This document shows positions 1 to 10,180 of a stretch of DNA of 64,000 bases, one piece after another. The notes under the pieces are model-generated. The model was given only the letters and a program-made list of their open reading frames with translations. It had not been told where the DNA came from and ran no database searches. Origin of the DNA: Marinobacter salsuginis (lineage in GTDB: Bacteria > Pseudomonadota > Gammaproteobacteria > Pseudomonadales > Oleiphilaceae); NCBI RefSeq assembly GCF_009617755.1, contig NZ_BGZH01000001.1, forward strand, positions 1,488,001-1,552,000. The letters are read 5' to 3'. The first letter of the stretch is position 1. Each line of letters opens with the position of its first letter. The position numbers and the translations under genes were made by a program.

Positions 1-1921
1 AGAGTACCGAGTATTCCGCGGCTGTTTCCACTCCTGTAGCGAACACTTTCACGCCGCGGCTGTGTGCGATGGCCACAACGGACTCTATGTAGAAGCGGTT
101 ATCCTCGTGGGTGTCGATGTCATGGATGAAACTGTTATCGATACGCAGGCCCTGAAACCTCAGATTTCTGAGATAACTGAATGGCACGCCACCAACGCCG
201 AAGCGGTCTACCAGTACCGGCACCCCCAGGCGCCCCAGAGCCCTGACCAGCAGGCCCACTGCCGTGCGGTGATGGTGAATGGTCTGTTCGGAGATACCTA
301 TCCAGAGATTTCGGGCCAGAGAACCGGCCTGCCCCAGTTGTTCAAGCAAGTCCGTACGAAACGCCTCGCTGGCCACGGACGCATTGCCAAGCGAGACGGC
401 CAGTGGCTGATCGGGCAGGTCTTTCAAACGATCCAGTACCCGCTGGACCAACAGTCGATCAATATCGGAAATCAGGCCGAAGCGCGCGGCCATGGGCACA
501 AAGGTACCAGCCTTCAAGGCCCCTTCAACGGAATCAATGCGGGAGAACACCTGGTGATAAACCGGCATGAGACGACCTTCGTGGACCATGGGCTGGAGCC
601 AGAGCGATAGTGTCTGTCGACGGATCGCCTCACTGATGATTACCCGCCAGGTCTCCAGATTGTGATGGCCATCCTTCTCCGGATCCGCCAGGTGACAGCC
701 CGTGCCGTTGCTACTCTGGGCGGTCCGCAGGGCTTCGTCCGCAGCAGCCATGAGATCCCGGCCCCCGCGACCCTCAAGCGTTCTCGCCAGCCCGGCATGC
801 ACGGCTGTATCCATGGGTGAGGCAAGATCCGAATACACCCCGTCGAGATCATTTACCAGTTGCCGACACCAGACACCGGCGTCGGCCGGCATGACACCGG
901 GCAGGAAAATGGCAAACTCGGCACCGGTTCGTCGACCGGCAAACGATCCGGCATGCTGCCTGACGAACTCTGCAATCACGGTGGCCACTCTCAACAGCAG
1001 CCGATCCGCTTCGCTCCGGCCATAGGCCTGGTTATACCCGGAAAAATCCGCCAGCTGAATCAGTATGAGAACCCCGGGCGCGGCCTTTTCCTCGGATTCC
1101 ACTTCGACTTTCAGGCGCTGGTCAAAGGCACCCCGGCTGGCCAGCCCGGTGACCGAATCCTCGTTATTGACCCGGCGCAGGTGCTGGATGAGTTTGGCCT
1201 GGCCCTCGAAAAGCTGGCCCAGATCACCCGCCATCTGGTTCATGGCGTCCGTGACCTGGTTTATTTCACGGGTCGACTTGATCGACACCCGCTTCCTGAA
1301 ATCCCTCTGGCCCAGGGCCCTGGCCTGATCCTCAAGAGCATGCAGCGGCCGCAGGGTCCGGCGAAGCAGCAGGAAAACCGCAAATAGTCCAATACCGCCA
1401 ATAACCGCAGTACTGGCAGTCAGACCAATGGTGATTCGCCAAAGGTCTTCGTAGGCCCGACCGGGGTGGCTGATTACCTGAACCGTGCCAAGTCGGCTCC
1501 AGCCGCGGACCACTTCTGCCTCGGCGATCGGCAGGGGAAGATCCGCAAAAGTGCGGAACCAGGCCGGCACAGCGACCTTGTTCAGAGTCATTGCGCGCCC
1601 GGCAACCTGCTCACCCTGATGATTCAGGTAGCTGACGGACAGGTATCGCCCACTGTCGAACACCGCATCAATCAATGAGGCGGAAGCCACCGGGTCACGG
1701 CCATCAATGGCGTTGGAGAGTGACAATCCGATGGCCGTAGCCCCGTCACGGGCGTGGCCGGCCAACTGATCGGAGACATAATTCCGGAAGTACCCGAAGC
1801 TGGTAACGAAAACCGCAACCAGCAGGGTTACCAGCAAACCTCCGGTCAACACCAGAAGCATTGTTCGCAGAGTAACCGCACCCTGCTGCCTGCGTTTCAA
1901 GAGGATTTGCTTCCGTGCCAT
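1..1921 (-). CDS. lapD: LapD-like c-di-GMP receptor (degenerate GGDEF-EAL), 3' end outside window
   Basis: Inner-membrane receptor that in known systems binds c-di-GMP in a catalytically dead EAL domain and restrains the periplasmic protease LapG, keeping the LapA adhesin on the surface. The ATG at 1921 follows GGAGAAG. A first membrane helix lies at about residues 15-40, followed by a LapD/MoxY-type periplasmic domain (HARDGATAIGLSLS, VFDSGRY), a second helix, HAMP, GGDEF and EAL regions. The GGDEF motif reads TGAEF (about residue 332). In the EAL domain DDFG is DRFG and AEGVET is ATGVET, so both enzymatic functions are probably lost, as in LapD. The frame is open to base 1 and the C-terminal end is missing. 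A partner lapG is not in the window and could lie to the left. Confidence 0.85.
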   Translation of the reverse strand, partial: MARKQILLKRRQQGAVTLRTMLLVLTGGLLVTLLVAVFVTSFGYFRNYVSDQLAGHARDGATAIGLSLSNAIDGRDPVASASLIDAVFDSGRYLSVSYLNHQGEQVAGRAMTLNKVAVPAWFRTFADLPLPIAEAEVVRGWSRLGTVQVISHPGRAYEDLWRITIGLTASTAVIGGIGLFAVFLLLRRTLRPLHALEDQARALGQRDFRKRVSIKSTREINQVTDAMNQMAGDLGQLFEGQAKLIQHLRRVNNEDSVTGLASRGAFDQRLKVEVESEEKAAPGVLILIQLADFSGYNQAYGRSEADRLLLRVATVIAEFVRQHAGSFAGRRTGAEFAIFLPGVMPADAGVWCRQLVNDLDGVYSDLASPMDTAVHAGLARTLEGRGGRDLMAAADEALRTAQSSNGTGCHLADPEKDGHHNLETWRVIISEAIRRQTLSLWLQPMVHEGRLMPVYHQVFSRIDSVEGALKAGTFVPMAARFGLISDIDRLLVQRVLDRLKDLPDQPLAVSLGNASVASEAFRTDLLEQLGQAGSLARNLWIGISEQTIHHHRTAVGLLVRALGRLGVPVLVDRFGVGGVPFSYLRNLRFQGLRIDNSFIHDIDTHEDNRFYIESVVAIAHSRGVKVFATGVETAAEYSVL

Positions 1922-2119
1922 GGGGAGCTTCTCCGGATTGGCTGTGAGCCAGCCGGCCAGGTGTTTGTGACTTGCGCCGCAGAGTTGACAAACATTTACA
2001 TAGCGCAACCTACGCCGACAACATTAAACACTATAGACTCTGCAAAAGGACTAAGGTTGAAAAATCGTCCGCACCGGGGAAGGACGACCAATAACGAAAA
2101 AGAGACAGGCCCGAGCCAC

Positions 2120-3733
2120 ATGAACGACGAAAGCCAGAAAGAAAAACTCAGGCAGCATTTCGCACGCCGTGTAACAACCCAGGCCCGGGTTGTTCTGGAC
2201 ACCTGGCAGAAAATTCACGAAGACCGGGACAAGGCCGCCGCCCATCGCAATGAGTTTGCCGCTGCCACCGACAAGCTGGTGCGTTACGCCCAGCGCTTCG
2301 AAATGGAAAGTCACGCCAGGGCCGGGCAAACCACGCTGGAACTGATCAACCAGTGGGAACCGGGTTCGGCACTGGACGAAGGCCTTGAGCGACAGCTCCA
2401 GGATGCCATCGAAACCCTCTCCCAGAGCACCCTGCGCAGGACGGACCGCAACAGTTCCGAGGCGCCTCACCAGTTTCGCCGCACCCCGGTCTACATTGCT
2501 CTGGCCAACCAGGAAATGGCAAGCCGCCTCATCCGGCAACTGGAGTTTTTCGGCTTTCGGGCTTCGGCCTTTGCCAACGCCGATGAACTGACCGAAGCCT
2601 GTGCACTCCACAAGCCCGAGACCATCCTGGTGGACGTCAATTTCGGCGGTTCTCCCAACGCCGGCATTACCACCATCGAGCATCTGCAGGAACGTCACGA
2701 TACGCCCATCCCGATCATCTTCATGAGCGATGAGGATGGCTCCATTGAAACCCGACTGCAGGCCTCACGGTGCGGCGGGGAAGAGTTCTTCTATCCGGCC
2801 GTCGATCCTGGCCAGTTGATCGAGAAGATCGAAACCTATACCCACGGCAATACCGTGGAGCCTTACAAGGTTCTTGTTCTGGACGACTCCCGGGCCCAGG
2901 CCAAGTACATGGAAACGGTGTTGAAAAAGGCGGGCATGACCGCCCACATCATCACCGACCCGATGCAGATCATCCACGCGCTGGAAGAGTTCTCCCCGGA
3001 GATCATCATCCTCGACATGTATATGCCGGGCTGCACCGGGATGGAGATCGCCCGTGTCATCCGTCAACAGGATCGCTTCCACAGCGTCCCCATTATTTAC
3101 CTGTCGGCAGAGGAAGACGTCAGCAAACAGCTCCATGCCATGAGTCTGGGGGGCGACGATTTCCTGACCAAGCCCATCGACCCGAAACACCTGATAGCCA
3201 CCATCCACAACCGTGGCCGCCGTGCCCGCTCTCTACTGGCACTGATGATCCGTGACAGCCTGACTGGCCTGTTCAATCACACTCACACGCTCCACCTGCT
3301 GGACCAGGAGATTGTGCGGGCTCGCCAGAAAGAGCAGCCACTGTGCTTTGCGATGATCGACATCGATTACTTCAAGAAGGTAAACGACACCTTTGGCCAT
3401 CCGATCGGCGACCGTGTGTTGCGAAGCCTGTCGATGTTCCTCAAACAGCGCCTGCGCAAAACCGATCACATCGGCCGGTATGGCGGTGAGGAATTCGCCA
3501 TTATTCTGCCCAACACCCGCCCGAGCGATGCCCGGAACGTTCTCAATGAAATCCGGGAGCGGTTCTCGGAGCTCCAGCAGCCCGCCGGCGACCGGGAGTT
3601 CAACGTCACCTTCAGTTGCGGAATCGCAGCCTGGGATGACGACACTTCCCAGGCATTGTGCGAGCGGGCAGACCGGGCGCTCTACAGCTCCAAGGAACTG
3701 GGCCGCAACTGCGTGACTCTGGCCGACACCTGA
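2120..3733 (+). CDS. Response-regulator diguanylate cyclase (pseudo-REC, REC, GGDEF)
   Basis: Predicted cytoplasmic synthase of c-di-GMP, 537 aa, divergent from the lapD-like gene. The ATG at 2120 is chosen because domain-like sequence begins there; the frame is open further upstream and no strong ribosome site is visible. Residues 1-110 are helical and resemble an HPt bundle without a clear phosphorylatable His. Residues about 122-235 look like a receiver that keeps D172 but lacks the N-terminal acidic pair and the KP lysine. Residues about 249-365 are a complete receiver (D255/D256, D299, K351). The GGDEF domain has an intact GGEEF at 455-459 and an inhibitory I-site RKTD at 446-449, so it should be active and product-inhibited. 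Confidence 0.88.
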   Translation: MNDESQKEKLRQHFARRVTTQARVVLDTWQKIHEDRDKAAAHRNEFAAATDKLVRYAQRFEMESHARAGQTTLELINQWEPGSALDEGLERQLQDAIETLSQSTLRRTDRNSSEAPHQFRRTPVYIALANQEMASRLIRQLEFFGFRASAFANADELTEACALHKPETILVDVNFGGSPNAGITTIEHLQERHDTPIPIIFMSDEDGSIETRLQASRCGGEEFFYPAVDPGQLIEKIETYTHGNTVEPYKVLVLDDSRAQAKYMETVLKKAGMTAHIITDPMQIIHALEEFSPEIIILDMYMPGCTGMEIARVIRQQDRFHSVPIIYLSAEEDVSKQLHAMSLGGDDFLTKPIDPKHLIATIHNRGRRARSLLALMIRDSLTGLFNHTHTLHLLDQEIVRARQKEQPLCFAMIDIDYFKKVNDTFGHPIGDRVLRSLSMFLKQRLRKTDHIGRYGGEEFAIILPNTRPSDARNVLNEIRERFSELQQPAGDREFNVTFSCGIAAWDDDTSQALCERADRALYSSKELGRNCVTLADT

Positions 3734-4050
3734 TTCCGGGCCTTTCCGGCCCGCATCCCCCCGGCGCAGACCTTCCAGAACAAATTTCGGTCGGGCATGG
3801 CTGAGTCCCTGCCCGGCTGCTACCTTTTATGAAACCAACGTCGTATAGAAGTTAGATCCTCCGTTCACGACAATGATTGTCATCAGCGGAAAGATCCCGT
3901 TTCGATTCATTTGCCGTCTTTTTTACGACCAATGGACAACAGGGAAGATTGTCAAAAAGTGTTGATCTGAACAAAACAAGCACGCACCATTGGGGGAACA
4001 TGCCGTTAAATTCGGCGATCCTGTAAAAAGACACGAAGGCAGACAGAACC
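3734..4050. other. Intergenic region before aroQ
   Basis: About 317 bases without a convincing gene. Just after the cyclase stop is a short GGGCC/GGCCC inverted repeat (about 3748-3762) with no T-tract, then a weaker CGGGCA/TGCCCG pair, either of which might end transcription. A small perfect dyad GACAAT-G-ATTGTC lies at 3869-3881 and could be an operator. No convincing promoter was found, although aroQ must be transcribed from here. Confidence 0.4.
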
Positions 4051-4491
4051 ATGTCGACAATTCTCGTACTCCATGGACCCAACCTGAACATGCTCGGCAC
4101 ACGCGAGCCAGAGGTCTATGGCTACGAGACGCTGGCAAACATCGACGACCGGTTGCGTTCACAGGCGGCGGAGCACGGGCACCATCTGCTGCATCTGCAA
4201 TCGAACGCCGAATACGAACTGATTGAACGGGTTCACGAGGCCCGGGCAGAAGGCGTGGACTTTATCATCATCAATCCAGCCGCTTTCACCCACACCAGCG
4301 TTGCCCTTCGGGATGCCATGCTGGCTTCGGGAATTCCTTTTATTGAAGTGCATCTTTCCAACGTGCATGCACGGGAACCGTTCCGGCATCACTCCTATTT
4401 CTCGGATATCGCCGAAGGCGTTATCTGTGGGCTGGGTAGCCAGGGGTACGATCTTGCACTCCAGGCGGCCCTGACACGCATTCACCGATAG
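4051..4491 (+). CDS. aroQ: 3-dehydroquinate dehydratase, type II
   Basis: Catalyses dehydration of 3-dehydroquinate to 3-dehydroshikimate in the shikimate pathway; the type II enzyme is a cytosolic dodecamer of about 145-150 residues, and this one is 146. The family signatures GPNLNMLG near the N terminus, [14 protein letters not shown] in the middle and EVHLSN followed by FRHHSYFS are all present, supplying the catalytic Tyr/His and substrate-binding residues. It is followed after 27 bases by accB, an order common in Pseudomonas and Marinobacter relatives. Confidence 0.97.
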   Translation: MSTILVLHGPNLNMLGTREPEVYGYETLANIDDRLRSQAAEHGHHLLHLQSNAEYELIERVHEARAEGVDFIIINPAAFTHTSVALRDAMLASGIPFIEVHLSNVHAREPFRHHSYFSDIAEGVICGLGSQGYDLALQAALTRIHR

Positions 4492-4518
4492 ACCTGACAA
4501 AACGGGACTGGACTGACT

Positions 4519-4986
4519 ATGGATATTCGTAAAATCAAGAAACTGATCGAGCTGCTCGAGGAATCCGACGTCGAGGAGCTGGAGATTCACGAGGCGGACG
4601 ATTCGGTGCGTATCTCCCGCCGCCGCGAGCCGGCCGCCGGCGCCCAGTACGTAAGTCATTACCCGGCCCCGGCGCCTGCACAGCAGCCAGCTCCGGCCCC
4701 TGCGGCGGCGGCCCCGGAGACTGAAGAGCCATCAGCGCCAGCGGGTCCGTCCGGACACACTGTAAAATCCCCCATGGTCGGCACGTTCTATCGCTCGCCG
4801 TCGCCCACCGCCAAGGCGTTCGTGGAAGTTGGCCAGACGGTCAACGTGGGTGATGTCATCTGCATAGTGGAAGCCATGAAGATGATGAACCAGATTGAGG
4901 CCGACAAGAGCGGCACAATCCAGGACATCCTGGTCGAGAATGGCCAGCCGGTTGAGTTTGACCAGCCCCTGGTCGTCATTTCCTGA
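4519..4986 (+). CDS. accB: Biotin carboxyl carrier protein of acetyl-CoA carboxylase
   Basis: Carries the biotin that is carboxylated by AccC and then donates CO2 to acetyl-CoA, the first step of fatty-acid synthesis. The protein has 155 residues: an N-terminal assembly segment, a flexible Pro/Ala/Gln-rich linker at about residues 50-80, and a C-terminal biotinyl domain with the biotinylation site EAMKMMNQ, where the Lys between the two Met residues is modified. It lies 18 bases before accC and is surely co-transcribed with it. Confidence 0.98.
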   Translation: MDIRKIKKLIELLEESDVEELEIHEADDSVRISRRREPAAGAQYVSHYPAPAPAQQPAPAPAAAAPETEEPSAPAGPSGHTVKSPMVGTFYRSPSPTAKAFVEVGQTVNVGDVICIVEAMKMMNQIEADKSGTIQDILVENGQPVEFDQPLVVIS

Positions 4987-5004
4987 ACGCGGTGATAGCT
5001 ACTC

Positions 5005-6351
5005 ATGGCCATGTTAGAGAAAGTTCTGATCGCAAACCGGGGTGAAATTGCCCTCCGGATTCTGCGCGCGTGCAAGGAGTTGGGTATCAAGACCGTGGCA
5101 GTGCATTCCCAGGTCGATCGCGACCTGATGCATGTGCGCCTCGCTGACGAGTCGGTCTGCATTGGCCCCAACAGCGCCACCGACAGCTACCTGAACATCC
5201 CGACCATCATCAGCGCAGCCGAGGTAACCGATTCCGTGGGTATTCACCCCGGCTACGGCTTCCTTGCCGAGAACGCCGATTTTGCCGAACAGGTGGAAAA
5301 GAGCGGCTTCCGCTTCATCGGCCCCAAGGCCGATACCATTCGGCTGATGGGCAACAAGGTGTCTGCCATCAACGCCATGATCAAGGCCGGTGTTCCGACT
5401 GTGCCGGGATCGGATGGCCCGCTGGATGACGACGAAGAGCGGACCCTGAGAATTGCCCGCGAAATCGGCTATCCAGTGATGATCAAGGCCGCCTCTGGCG
5501 GCGGCGGACGCGGCATGCAGGTGGTGCACTCGGAGGCGGCCCTGTTGAAAGGTGTCCAGATCACCCAGAGTGAAGCCAAGAATGCCTTCGGCGACCCGAC
5601 CGTTTACCTCGAGAAATTCCTGGAAGCTCCGCGCCACGTGGAGGTTCAAGTTCTGGCCGACATGCATGGCAACTGCATCCATCTGGGCGACCGCGACTGC
5701 TCCATGCAGCGCCGGAACCAGAAGGTCATCGAAGAAGCCCCGGCCCCGAACATCAACCAGGAATCCCGGGAGCGCACCCTGAAGGCCTGCGTCGATGCCT
5801 GCAAGGAAATCGGCTACGTGGGCGCTGGCACCTTCGAGTTCCTGTACCAGGACGGCGAGTTCTATTTCATCGAAATGAACACCCGGGTCCAGGTGGAACA
5901 TCCCGTCTCCGAGATGGTCACCGGCGTGGACATCGTGCGTGAGCAGCTGCGCATCGCCAGCGGCCTGCCACTGCAGTACACCCAGGACGACATCCGGATC
6001 TCCGGGCACGCCATGGAGTGCCGGATAAACGCCGAAGATCCGAAAACTTTCATCCCCAGCCCTGGAAAGGTCAAGCATTTCCATGCGCCTGGCGGGAATG
6101 GAGTGCGGGTGGATTCCCACCTGTACAGCGGCTACACGGTTCCGCCCTATTACGATTCCCTGGTGGCCAAACTGATCACCTGGGGCGACGACCGAGACAT
6201 TGCCCGGCGCCGGATGAAGAACGCGCTGGACGAACTGGTGGTCGAGGGAATCAAGACCAACCAGCCTCTGCATCGGAAACTGGTACGCGATGGTGGCTTT
6301 AAACAGGTAGACTTCACCATCCACTACCTTGAGAAACTGATGCGGGATTAA
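5005..6351 (+). CDS. accC: Biotin carboxylase subunit of acetyl-CoA carboxylase
   Basis: ATP-dependent carboxylation of the biotin on AccB. The 448-residue length matches the family. It shows the N-terminal [12 protein letters not shown] motif, the ATP-grasp glycine loop [11 protein letters not shown], the [16 protein letters not shown] segment and the catalytic [14 protein letters not shown] region. The upstream context is accB; only two bases separate its stop from prmA, indicating an accB-accC-prmA operon. Confidence 0.98.
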   Translation: MAMLEKVLIANRGEIALRILRACKELGIKTVAVHSQVDRDLMHVRLADESVCIGPNSATDSYLNIPTIISAAEVTDSVGIHPGYGFLAENADFAEQVEKSGFRFIGPKADTIRLMGNKVSAINAMIKAGVPTVPGSDGPLDDDEERTLRIAREIGYPVMIKAASGGGGRGMQVVHSEAALLKGVQITQSEAKNAFGDPTVYLEKFLEAPRHVEVQVLADMHGNCIHLGDRDCSMQRRNQKVIEEAPAPNINQESRERTLKACVDACKEIGYVGAGTFEFLYQDGEFYFIEMNTRVQVEHPVSEMVTGVDIVREQLRIASGLPLQYTQDDIRISGHAMECRINAEDPKTFIPSPGKVKHFHAPGGNGVRVDSHLYSGYTVPPYYDSLVAKLITWGDDRDIARRRMKNALDELVVEGIKTNQPLHRKLVRDGGFKQVDFTIHYLEKLMRD

Positions 6352-6353
6352 AC

Positions 6354-7250
6354 ATGCCCTGGATACAACTCCAGATCCCGGCTGATCCGGACAACGCGGA
6401 TCAGCTGGAAGATCTGCTCATGGAGATGGGCTCCGACGCCGTCTCCATGGAGGATGCCGCCGACCAGCCCCTGTACGAGCCCGACCCGGGCACCACCCCT
6501 CTCTGGAGCCAGACCACCGTCACCGGATTATTCGACTCCGATCGGGATATCGAACAGCTTTGCGCCGATATCCGGGATGCCTGGCACCAGCGAACCCAGC
6601 AGGCGCTTCCCGAAATCGAAGTAACGCTGGTTGAGGACAAGGACTGGGAGCGGGCCTGGATGGACGATTTTCAGCCCCTGAAATTCGGCGAGCGACTCTG
6701 GATCGTGCCCAGCTGGCATGACGCTCCGGACCCGGATGCCGCGAATCTGATGCTGGACCCCGGCCTGGCCTTCGGTACTGGCACCCATCCGACCACAGCC
6801 CTGTGCCTGGAATGGCTCGATGGCCAGGACGCCCAGGGTAAGCAGGTCATCGATTATGGCTGCGGCTCCGGCATTCTTGGCCTGGCAGCCCTGCTGCTTG
6901 GCGCCGACCATGTTATTGGCGTTGATACCGACCCACAGGCCCTGGAAGCCAGCCGGGAAAACGCCCGGCGTAATGGTGTCGAAGACAGCAAGCTGGACCT
7001 GTTCCTGCCAGAAGACGAACCCGAGACCCAAGCCGACATCATGCTCGCCAATATCCTGGCCCAGCCTCTGATCGGCCTTGCCTCTCACCTTGCTTCCCGG
7101 ACCAGACCCGGCGGCGACCTCGTGCTATCGGGCATTTTGTCCAGCCAGGCCCGGGAAGTGATGGCCGCCTACGAGCCCTGGTTCGTGATGGACGAGCCCG
7201 AACAGCGGGAAGAGTGGATACGCCTCACAGGACGGCGCAACGACAGATGA
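6354..7250 (+). CDS. prmA: Ribosomal protein L11 methyltransferase
   Basis: SAM-dependent enzyme that methylates ribosomal protein L11. The protein is 298 aa. It has the N-terminal L11-recognition domain (begins MPWIQLQI) and a C-terminal Rossmann methyltransferase domain with the SAM loop VIDYGCGSGILGLAAL at about residue 165 and the catalytic-site motif NILAQPL, where PrmA usually has NILA(N/G)PL. The start is placed two bases after the accC stop, so translation is probably coupled. Confidence 0.96.
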   Translation: MPWIQLQIPADPDNADQLEDLLMEMGSDAVSMEDAADQPLYEPDPGTTPLWSQTTVTGLFDSDRDIEQLCADIRDAWHQRTQQALPEIEVTLVEDKDWERAWMDDFQPLKFGERLWIVPSWHDAPDPDAANLMLDPGLAFGTGTHPTTALCLEWLDGQDAQGKQVIDYGCGSGILGLAALLLGADHVIGVDTDPQALEASRENARRNGVEDSKLDLFLPEDEPETQADIMLANILAQPLIGLASHLASRTRPGGDLVLSGILSSQAREVMAAYEPWFVMDEPEQREEWIRLTGRRNDR

Positions 7251-7311
7251 CGAAACCGGTCTTAACGACTAAACTCCGACACTCGTAGCCCAGTCGCTTT
7301 CAGGAAGAAGC

Positions 7312-8559
7312 ATGACCCAGAGCAGCCTGCAGACACAGTGCCCCAATTGCCAGACCCGGTTCCGGGTAACCGAAGAACAGCTTGGCATTGCCAAGGGCAA
7401 GGTACGCTGCGGGAACTGCATGAAAGTGTTCAACGCCATCGAACACCAGGTTATTCCCGGCGGCGATAAACCACGAACCCAACCCAGCCCCGAGCAACCG
7501 GCGGGCACCCAATCACCGGCCGGTTCCGGCGTCAGCGAGGAAGATTTTGTCTTTGCTGACAACCCGGAAGAAGATGCGGCGGAAGGCCGGTACGCCGGCA
7601 CAAAGCTGACCTTTTCCGATGACGAGCTCAGCGACAGCTTCCGCAGCTTCGACGAGCGCGACGAAGCAGACTACAAGGACGCTGAGACTGACAGTTCCGA
7701 CGAGAATGTGGACGAGAGCTGGGCCGAAGCCATTCTGCAGGATGACGAGCCAGCGCAACGGAAACCGTCTGTTGCAGAGCGGCCAGAACCTGAGCCAGAA
7801 CCCGAGCCGGAGCCCGAAGAGCCAGCGTTCGAGCCGGAAACCAGACAGGAGCCCGACCGCGAGTTAAGCCTCGAGGAAGAACCGGTGTTCGAGCAGACCC
7901 AAACACCCGCTTCCCGGGGCGACCGGACCGCCAAAGAGCCTGATCCTTTCGATGACTTTGTGGAGGAATCCGGTTTCGATTTCGACGAACCGGATCGACC
8001 GGCCGACACCTTCCACGCCGACCCGCCCTTCCGGGACCTGCGTCGGGACCCCGTTGCCGTCGATTCGGGCGGGAGCGGCATTCGAACCATCGTATGGAGT
8101 GTTATTGTGCTGGGCCTGATCGGTGTTCTGATCGCCCAGGTCACCTGGTTCCAGTTCGACCGCCTGTCGGCCATTCCCGAGTTGCGGCCGTTTTATGAAA
8201 AAGGGTGTGAACTGGCCGGATGCGAGCTCAAACCGCTGATCAATGTTGAGGCGATACAGAGCCGGAAACTGGTGGTTCGGACCGATCCGGATAACCGCTC
8301 GCAACTGGTGGTCGATGCCGTGATCATCAACCGGGCCGACTTCGAGCAGCCGTTCCCCGCCATTGCCCTGACCTTTTCCAACCTGAATGGCGATGTTGTT
8401 GCACAAAGCCTGTTCACGCCCGAAGAATACCTGGCCGGCGAGGGTCGAGAGCTGGAAGCCATGCCCACGGATACCCCCGTGCGCATCGCCATCAACATTC
8501 GGGATCCGGGCCGTGACGCAGTGAATTACAACATCCTCTTCCGCCCCCACACTCCCTGA
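7312..8559 (+). CDS. Zinc-ribbon, DUF3426 membrane protein
   Basis: A 415-residue protein of unknown role. The N terminus is an MJ0042-type zinc ribbon with two C-x2-C pairs (CPNC and CGNC, residues about 8-35). A long acidic, low-complexity middle with a run of Pro-Glu repeats follows (residues about 155-175 and around). A single membrane helix lies at about residues 262-284 (IVLGLIGVLIAQVTWF), then a C-terminal DUF3426 domain predicted outside the cytoplasm. The zinc ribbon would face the cytoplasm. It sits between prmA and dusB as in related genomes; no function is established that I can name. Confidence 0.85.
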   Translation: MTQSSLQTQCPNCQTRFRVTEEQLGIAKGKVRCGNCMKVFNAIEHQVIPGGDKPRTQPSPEQPAGTQSPAGSGVSEEDFVFADNPEEDAAEGRYAGTKLTFSDDELSDSFRSFDERDEADYKDAETDSSDENVDESWAEAILQDDEPAQRKPSVAERPEPEPEPEPEPEEPAFEPETRQEPDRELSLEEEPVFEQTQTPASRGDRTAKEPDPFDDFVEESGFDFDEPDRPADTFHADPPFRDLRRDPVAVDSGGSGIRTIVWSVIVLGLIGVLIAQVTWFQFDRLSAIPELRPFYEKGCELAGCELKPLINVEAIQSRKLVVRTDPDNRSQLVVDAVIINRADFEQPFPAIALTFSNLNGDVVAQSLFTPEEYLAGEGRELEAMPTDTPVRIAINIRDPGRDAVNYNILFRPHTP

Positions 8560-8783
8560 TCGAGTCAGGAAGTATTTACTCGACAGAGATGGCCGACGGC
8601 CATCGCACAGAACAAAAGTCAACCAGAAAGGGCGAAAAATAATCAGTTTTTTCACCGCCTAGCCCCTTCAATCATGGTCCACCCGGCGGTATCATTACCG
8701 CCCTTCGGATGCTGGATCGGTTACTTATTGAACAACCGCTCAGCCCGACCTTTGCTTAACCCGCTGTGACACGGACTCAGATC

Positions 8784-9782
8784 ATGCTGCCAACGGCAAA
8801 AATCGGGCCGTACACCTTGCCCAACCCCTTGATTGTTGCGCCCATGGCTGGCGTAACAGACCGCCCTTTCCGTCTGCTTTGCCGGAGATTGGGCGCCGGT
8901 CTGGCGGTGTCGGAGATGGTCATAGCGGACAGCAAACTCTGGCATACGCGCAAATCCCGGACACGTCTGAATCATCAGGGTGAGCCGGAGCCCCGTTCGG
9001 TGCAAATCGCCGGCGGTGATCCGCAGATGCTCGCCGACGCCGCACGTCAGAATGCGGAATTCGGTGCCCAGATCATCGACATCAATATGGGTTGTCCGGC
9101 CAAGAAAGTATGCAACAAGGCCGCCGGCTCTGCCCTGATGAAAGATGAAGCCCTGGTGCGCGACATTCTTGAGGCGGTGGTTCAGGCGGTTGATATTCCC
9201 GTCACCCTCAAGATGCGTACCGGATGGGACCGGGACAATCGCAATGCACTGGTCGTTGCCCGAATGGCGGAGGATGCCGGTATTCAGGCGGTTGCCATTC
9301 ATGGCCGGACCCGTGCGGACAAGTACGAGGGCAACGCCGAGTACGACACCATCGCCGATGTGAAATCCCGCATCAGCATCCCGGTGTTTGCCAACGGGGA
9401 TATTACATCTCCTGAGAAAGCCCGGGACGTGCTTCGACACACCGGTGCCGATGGCTTGCTGATAGGCCGTGCCGCCCAGGGTAGCCCCTGGATTTTTCGG
9501 GAAATCCGGCATTTCCTGGAAACCGGCAGCCACATGGCCGCACCGGAGCTGGACGAGGTCGAAGATATTCTGACCGAGCACCTCCAGGCACTGCACGCCT
9601 TCTATGGCGAGACCATGGGTGTGCGCATTGCCAGAAAACACGTGGGCTGGTACCTGCAGTCCCACGATCCGGGTAAACAGTTCCGCAAACGCTTCAACGC
9701 CATCGACGATGCGCTGGAGCAGAGAGACACGATTCAACGGTATTTTGCAGGCTTACGAAATGGAGAGGTATTCGCAGCATGA
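8784..9782 (+). CDS. dusB: tRNA-dihydrouridine synthase B
   Basis: FMN-dependent reduction of uridine to dihydrouridine in tRNA. The barrel begins [20 protein letters not shown], and the catalytic Cys sits in [13 protein letters not shown]. Later motifs KMRTGWD, IHGRTR and NGDI are typical of DusB. I take the ATG at 8784; an in-frame GTG at 8766 is the alternative, and neither has a strong ribosome site. The last four bases overlap the fis start (ATGA), the conserved dusB-fis operon. Confidence 0.95.
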   Translation: MLPTAKIGPYTLPNPLIVAPMAGVTDRPFRLLCRRLGAGLAVSEMVIADSKLWHTRKSRTRLNHQGEPEPRSVQIAGGDPQMLADAARQNAEFGAQIIDINMGCPAKKVCNKAAGSALMKDEALVRDILEAVVQAVDIPVTLKMRTGWDRDNRNALVVARMAEDAGIQAVAIHGRTRADKYEGNAEYDTIADVKSRISIPVFANGDITSPEKARDVLRHTGADGLLIGRAAQGSPWIFREIRHFLETGSHMAAPELDEVEDILTEHLQALHAFYGETMGVRIARKHVGWYLQSHDPGKQFRKRFNAIDDALEQRDTIQRYFAGLRNGEVFAA

Positions 9783-10096
9783 GCGCTGAGACTTTGGCAA
9801 ACGATAACCTGAGCACCCCGGCCAACGATGATATCCATCAGTTGCAGACGGTGAACAGCAGCGGCAACACCGTCACCCTGCGTGACAGCGTGGAGGTTGC
9901 CCTGAAAAACTACTTCGCCCAACTGGACGGCGCTCCGGTGACCGAGGTCTACCAGCTGGTACTGTCCGAGGTGGAAGCTCCGCTGCTGGAGCAGGTGATG
10001 AAATACACCCGCAACAACCAGACCAAGGCCTCCACCATGCTGGGCCTGAACCGCGGCACCCTGCGCAAGAAGCTGAAGCAGTACGGTCTGCTATAA
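9779..10096 (+). CDS. fis: Fis family nucleoid-associated protein
   Basis: Small DNA-bending regulator of 105 aa, of the usual size for Fis. The C-terminal helix-turn-helix [27 protein letters not shown] is characteristic, and the preceding helices form the dimer core. The start overlaps the dusB stop, so the two are translationally coupled. Expression is expected to follow growth rate as in other gammaproteobacteria, but no specific control element was identified here. Confidence 0.96.
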   Translation: MSAETLANDNLSTPANDDIHQLQTVNSSGNTVTLRDSVEVALKNYFAQLDGAPVTEVYQLVLSEVEAPLLEQVMKYTRNNQTKASTMLGLNRGTLRKKLKQYGLL

Positions 10097-10117
10097 TCCA
10101 GACACCCTGATTTGACG

Positions 10118-10150
10118 AGGGCCTCCCGGACACCATTCGCGAGGCCCTTA
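10118..10150 (+). terminator. Possible terminator between fis and purH
   Basis: Perfect 8-bp inverted repeat AGGGCCTC / GAGGCCCT with a 15-base loop, starting 21 bases after the fis stop and followed by a T-containing but not T-rich stretch. It could end dusB-fis transcription or be a structured leader of purH. Confidence 0.45.
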
Positions 10151-10180
10151 TTCGTTCATCTCCAGCGAAGAAAGTGACCC

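Noticed and set aside
1754..2119. N-terminal extension of the diguanylate cyclase frame
   Set aside because: The extension overlaps the lapD start region antisense and encodes no recognisable domain; the ATG at 2120 fits better.
5014..6324. 436-codon minus frame opposite accC
   Set aside because: Antisense shadow of accC with no family features.
8589..8605. GATGGCC-GAC-GGCCATC hairpin after the DUF3426 gene as terminator
   Set aside because: No T-tract on either strand; kept only as a possible weak structure.
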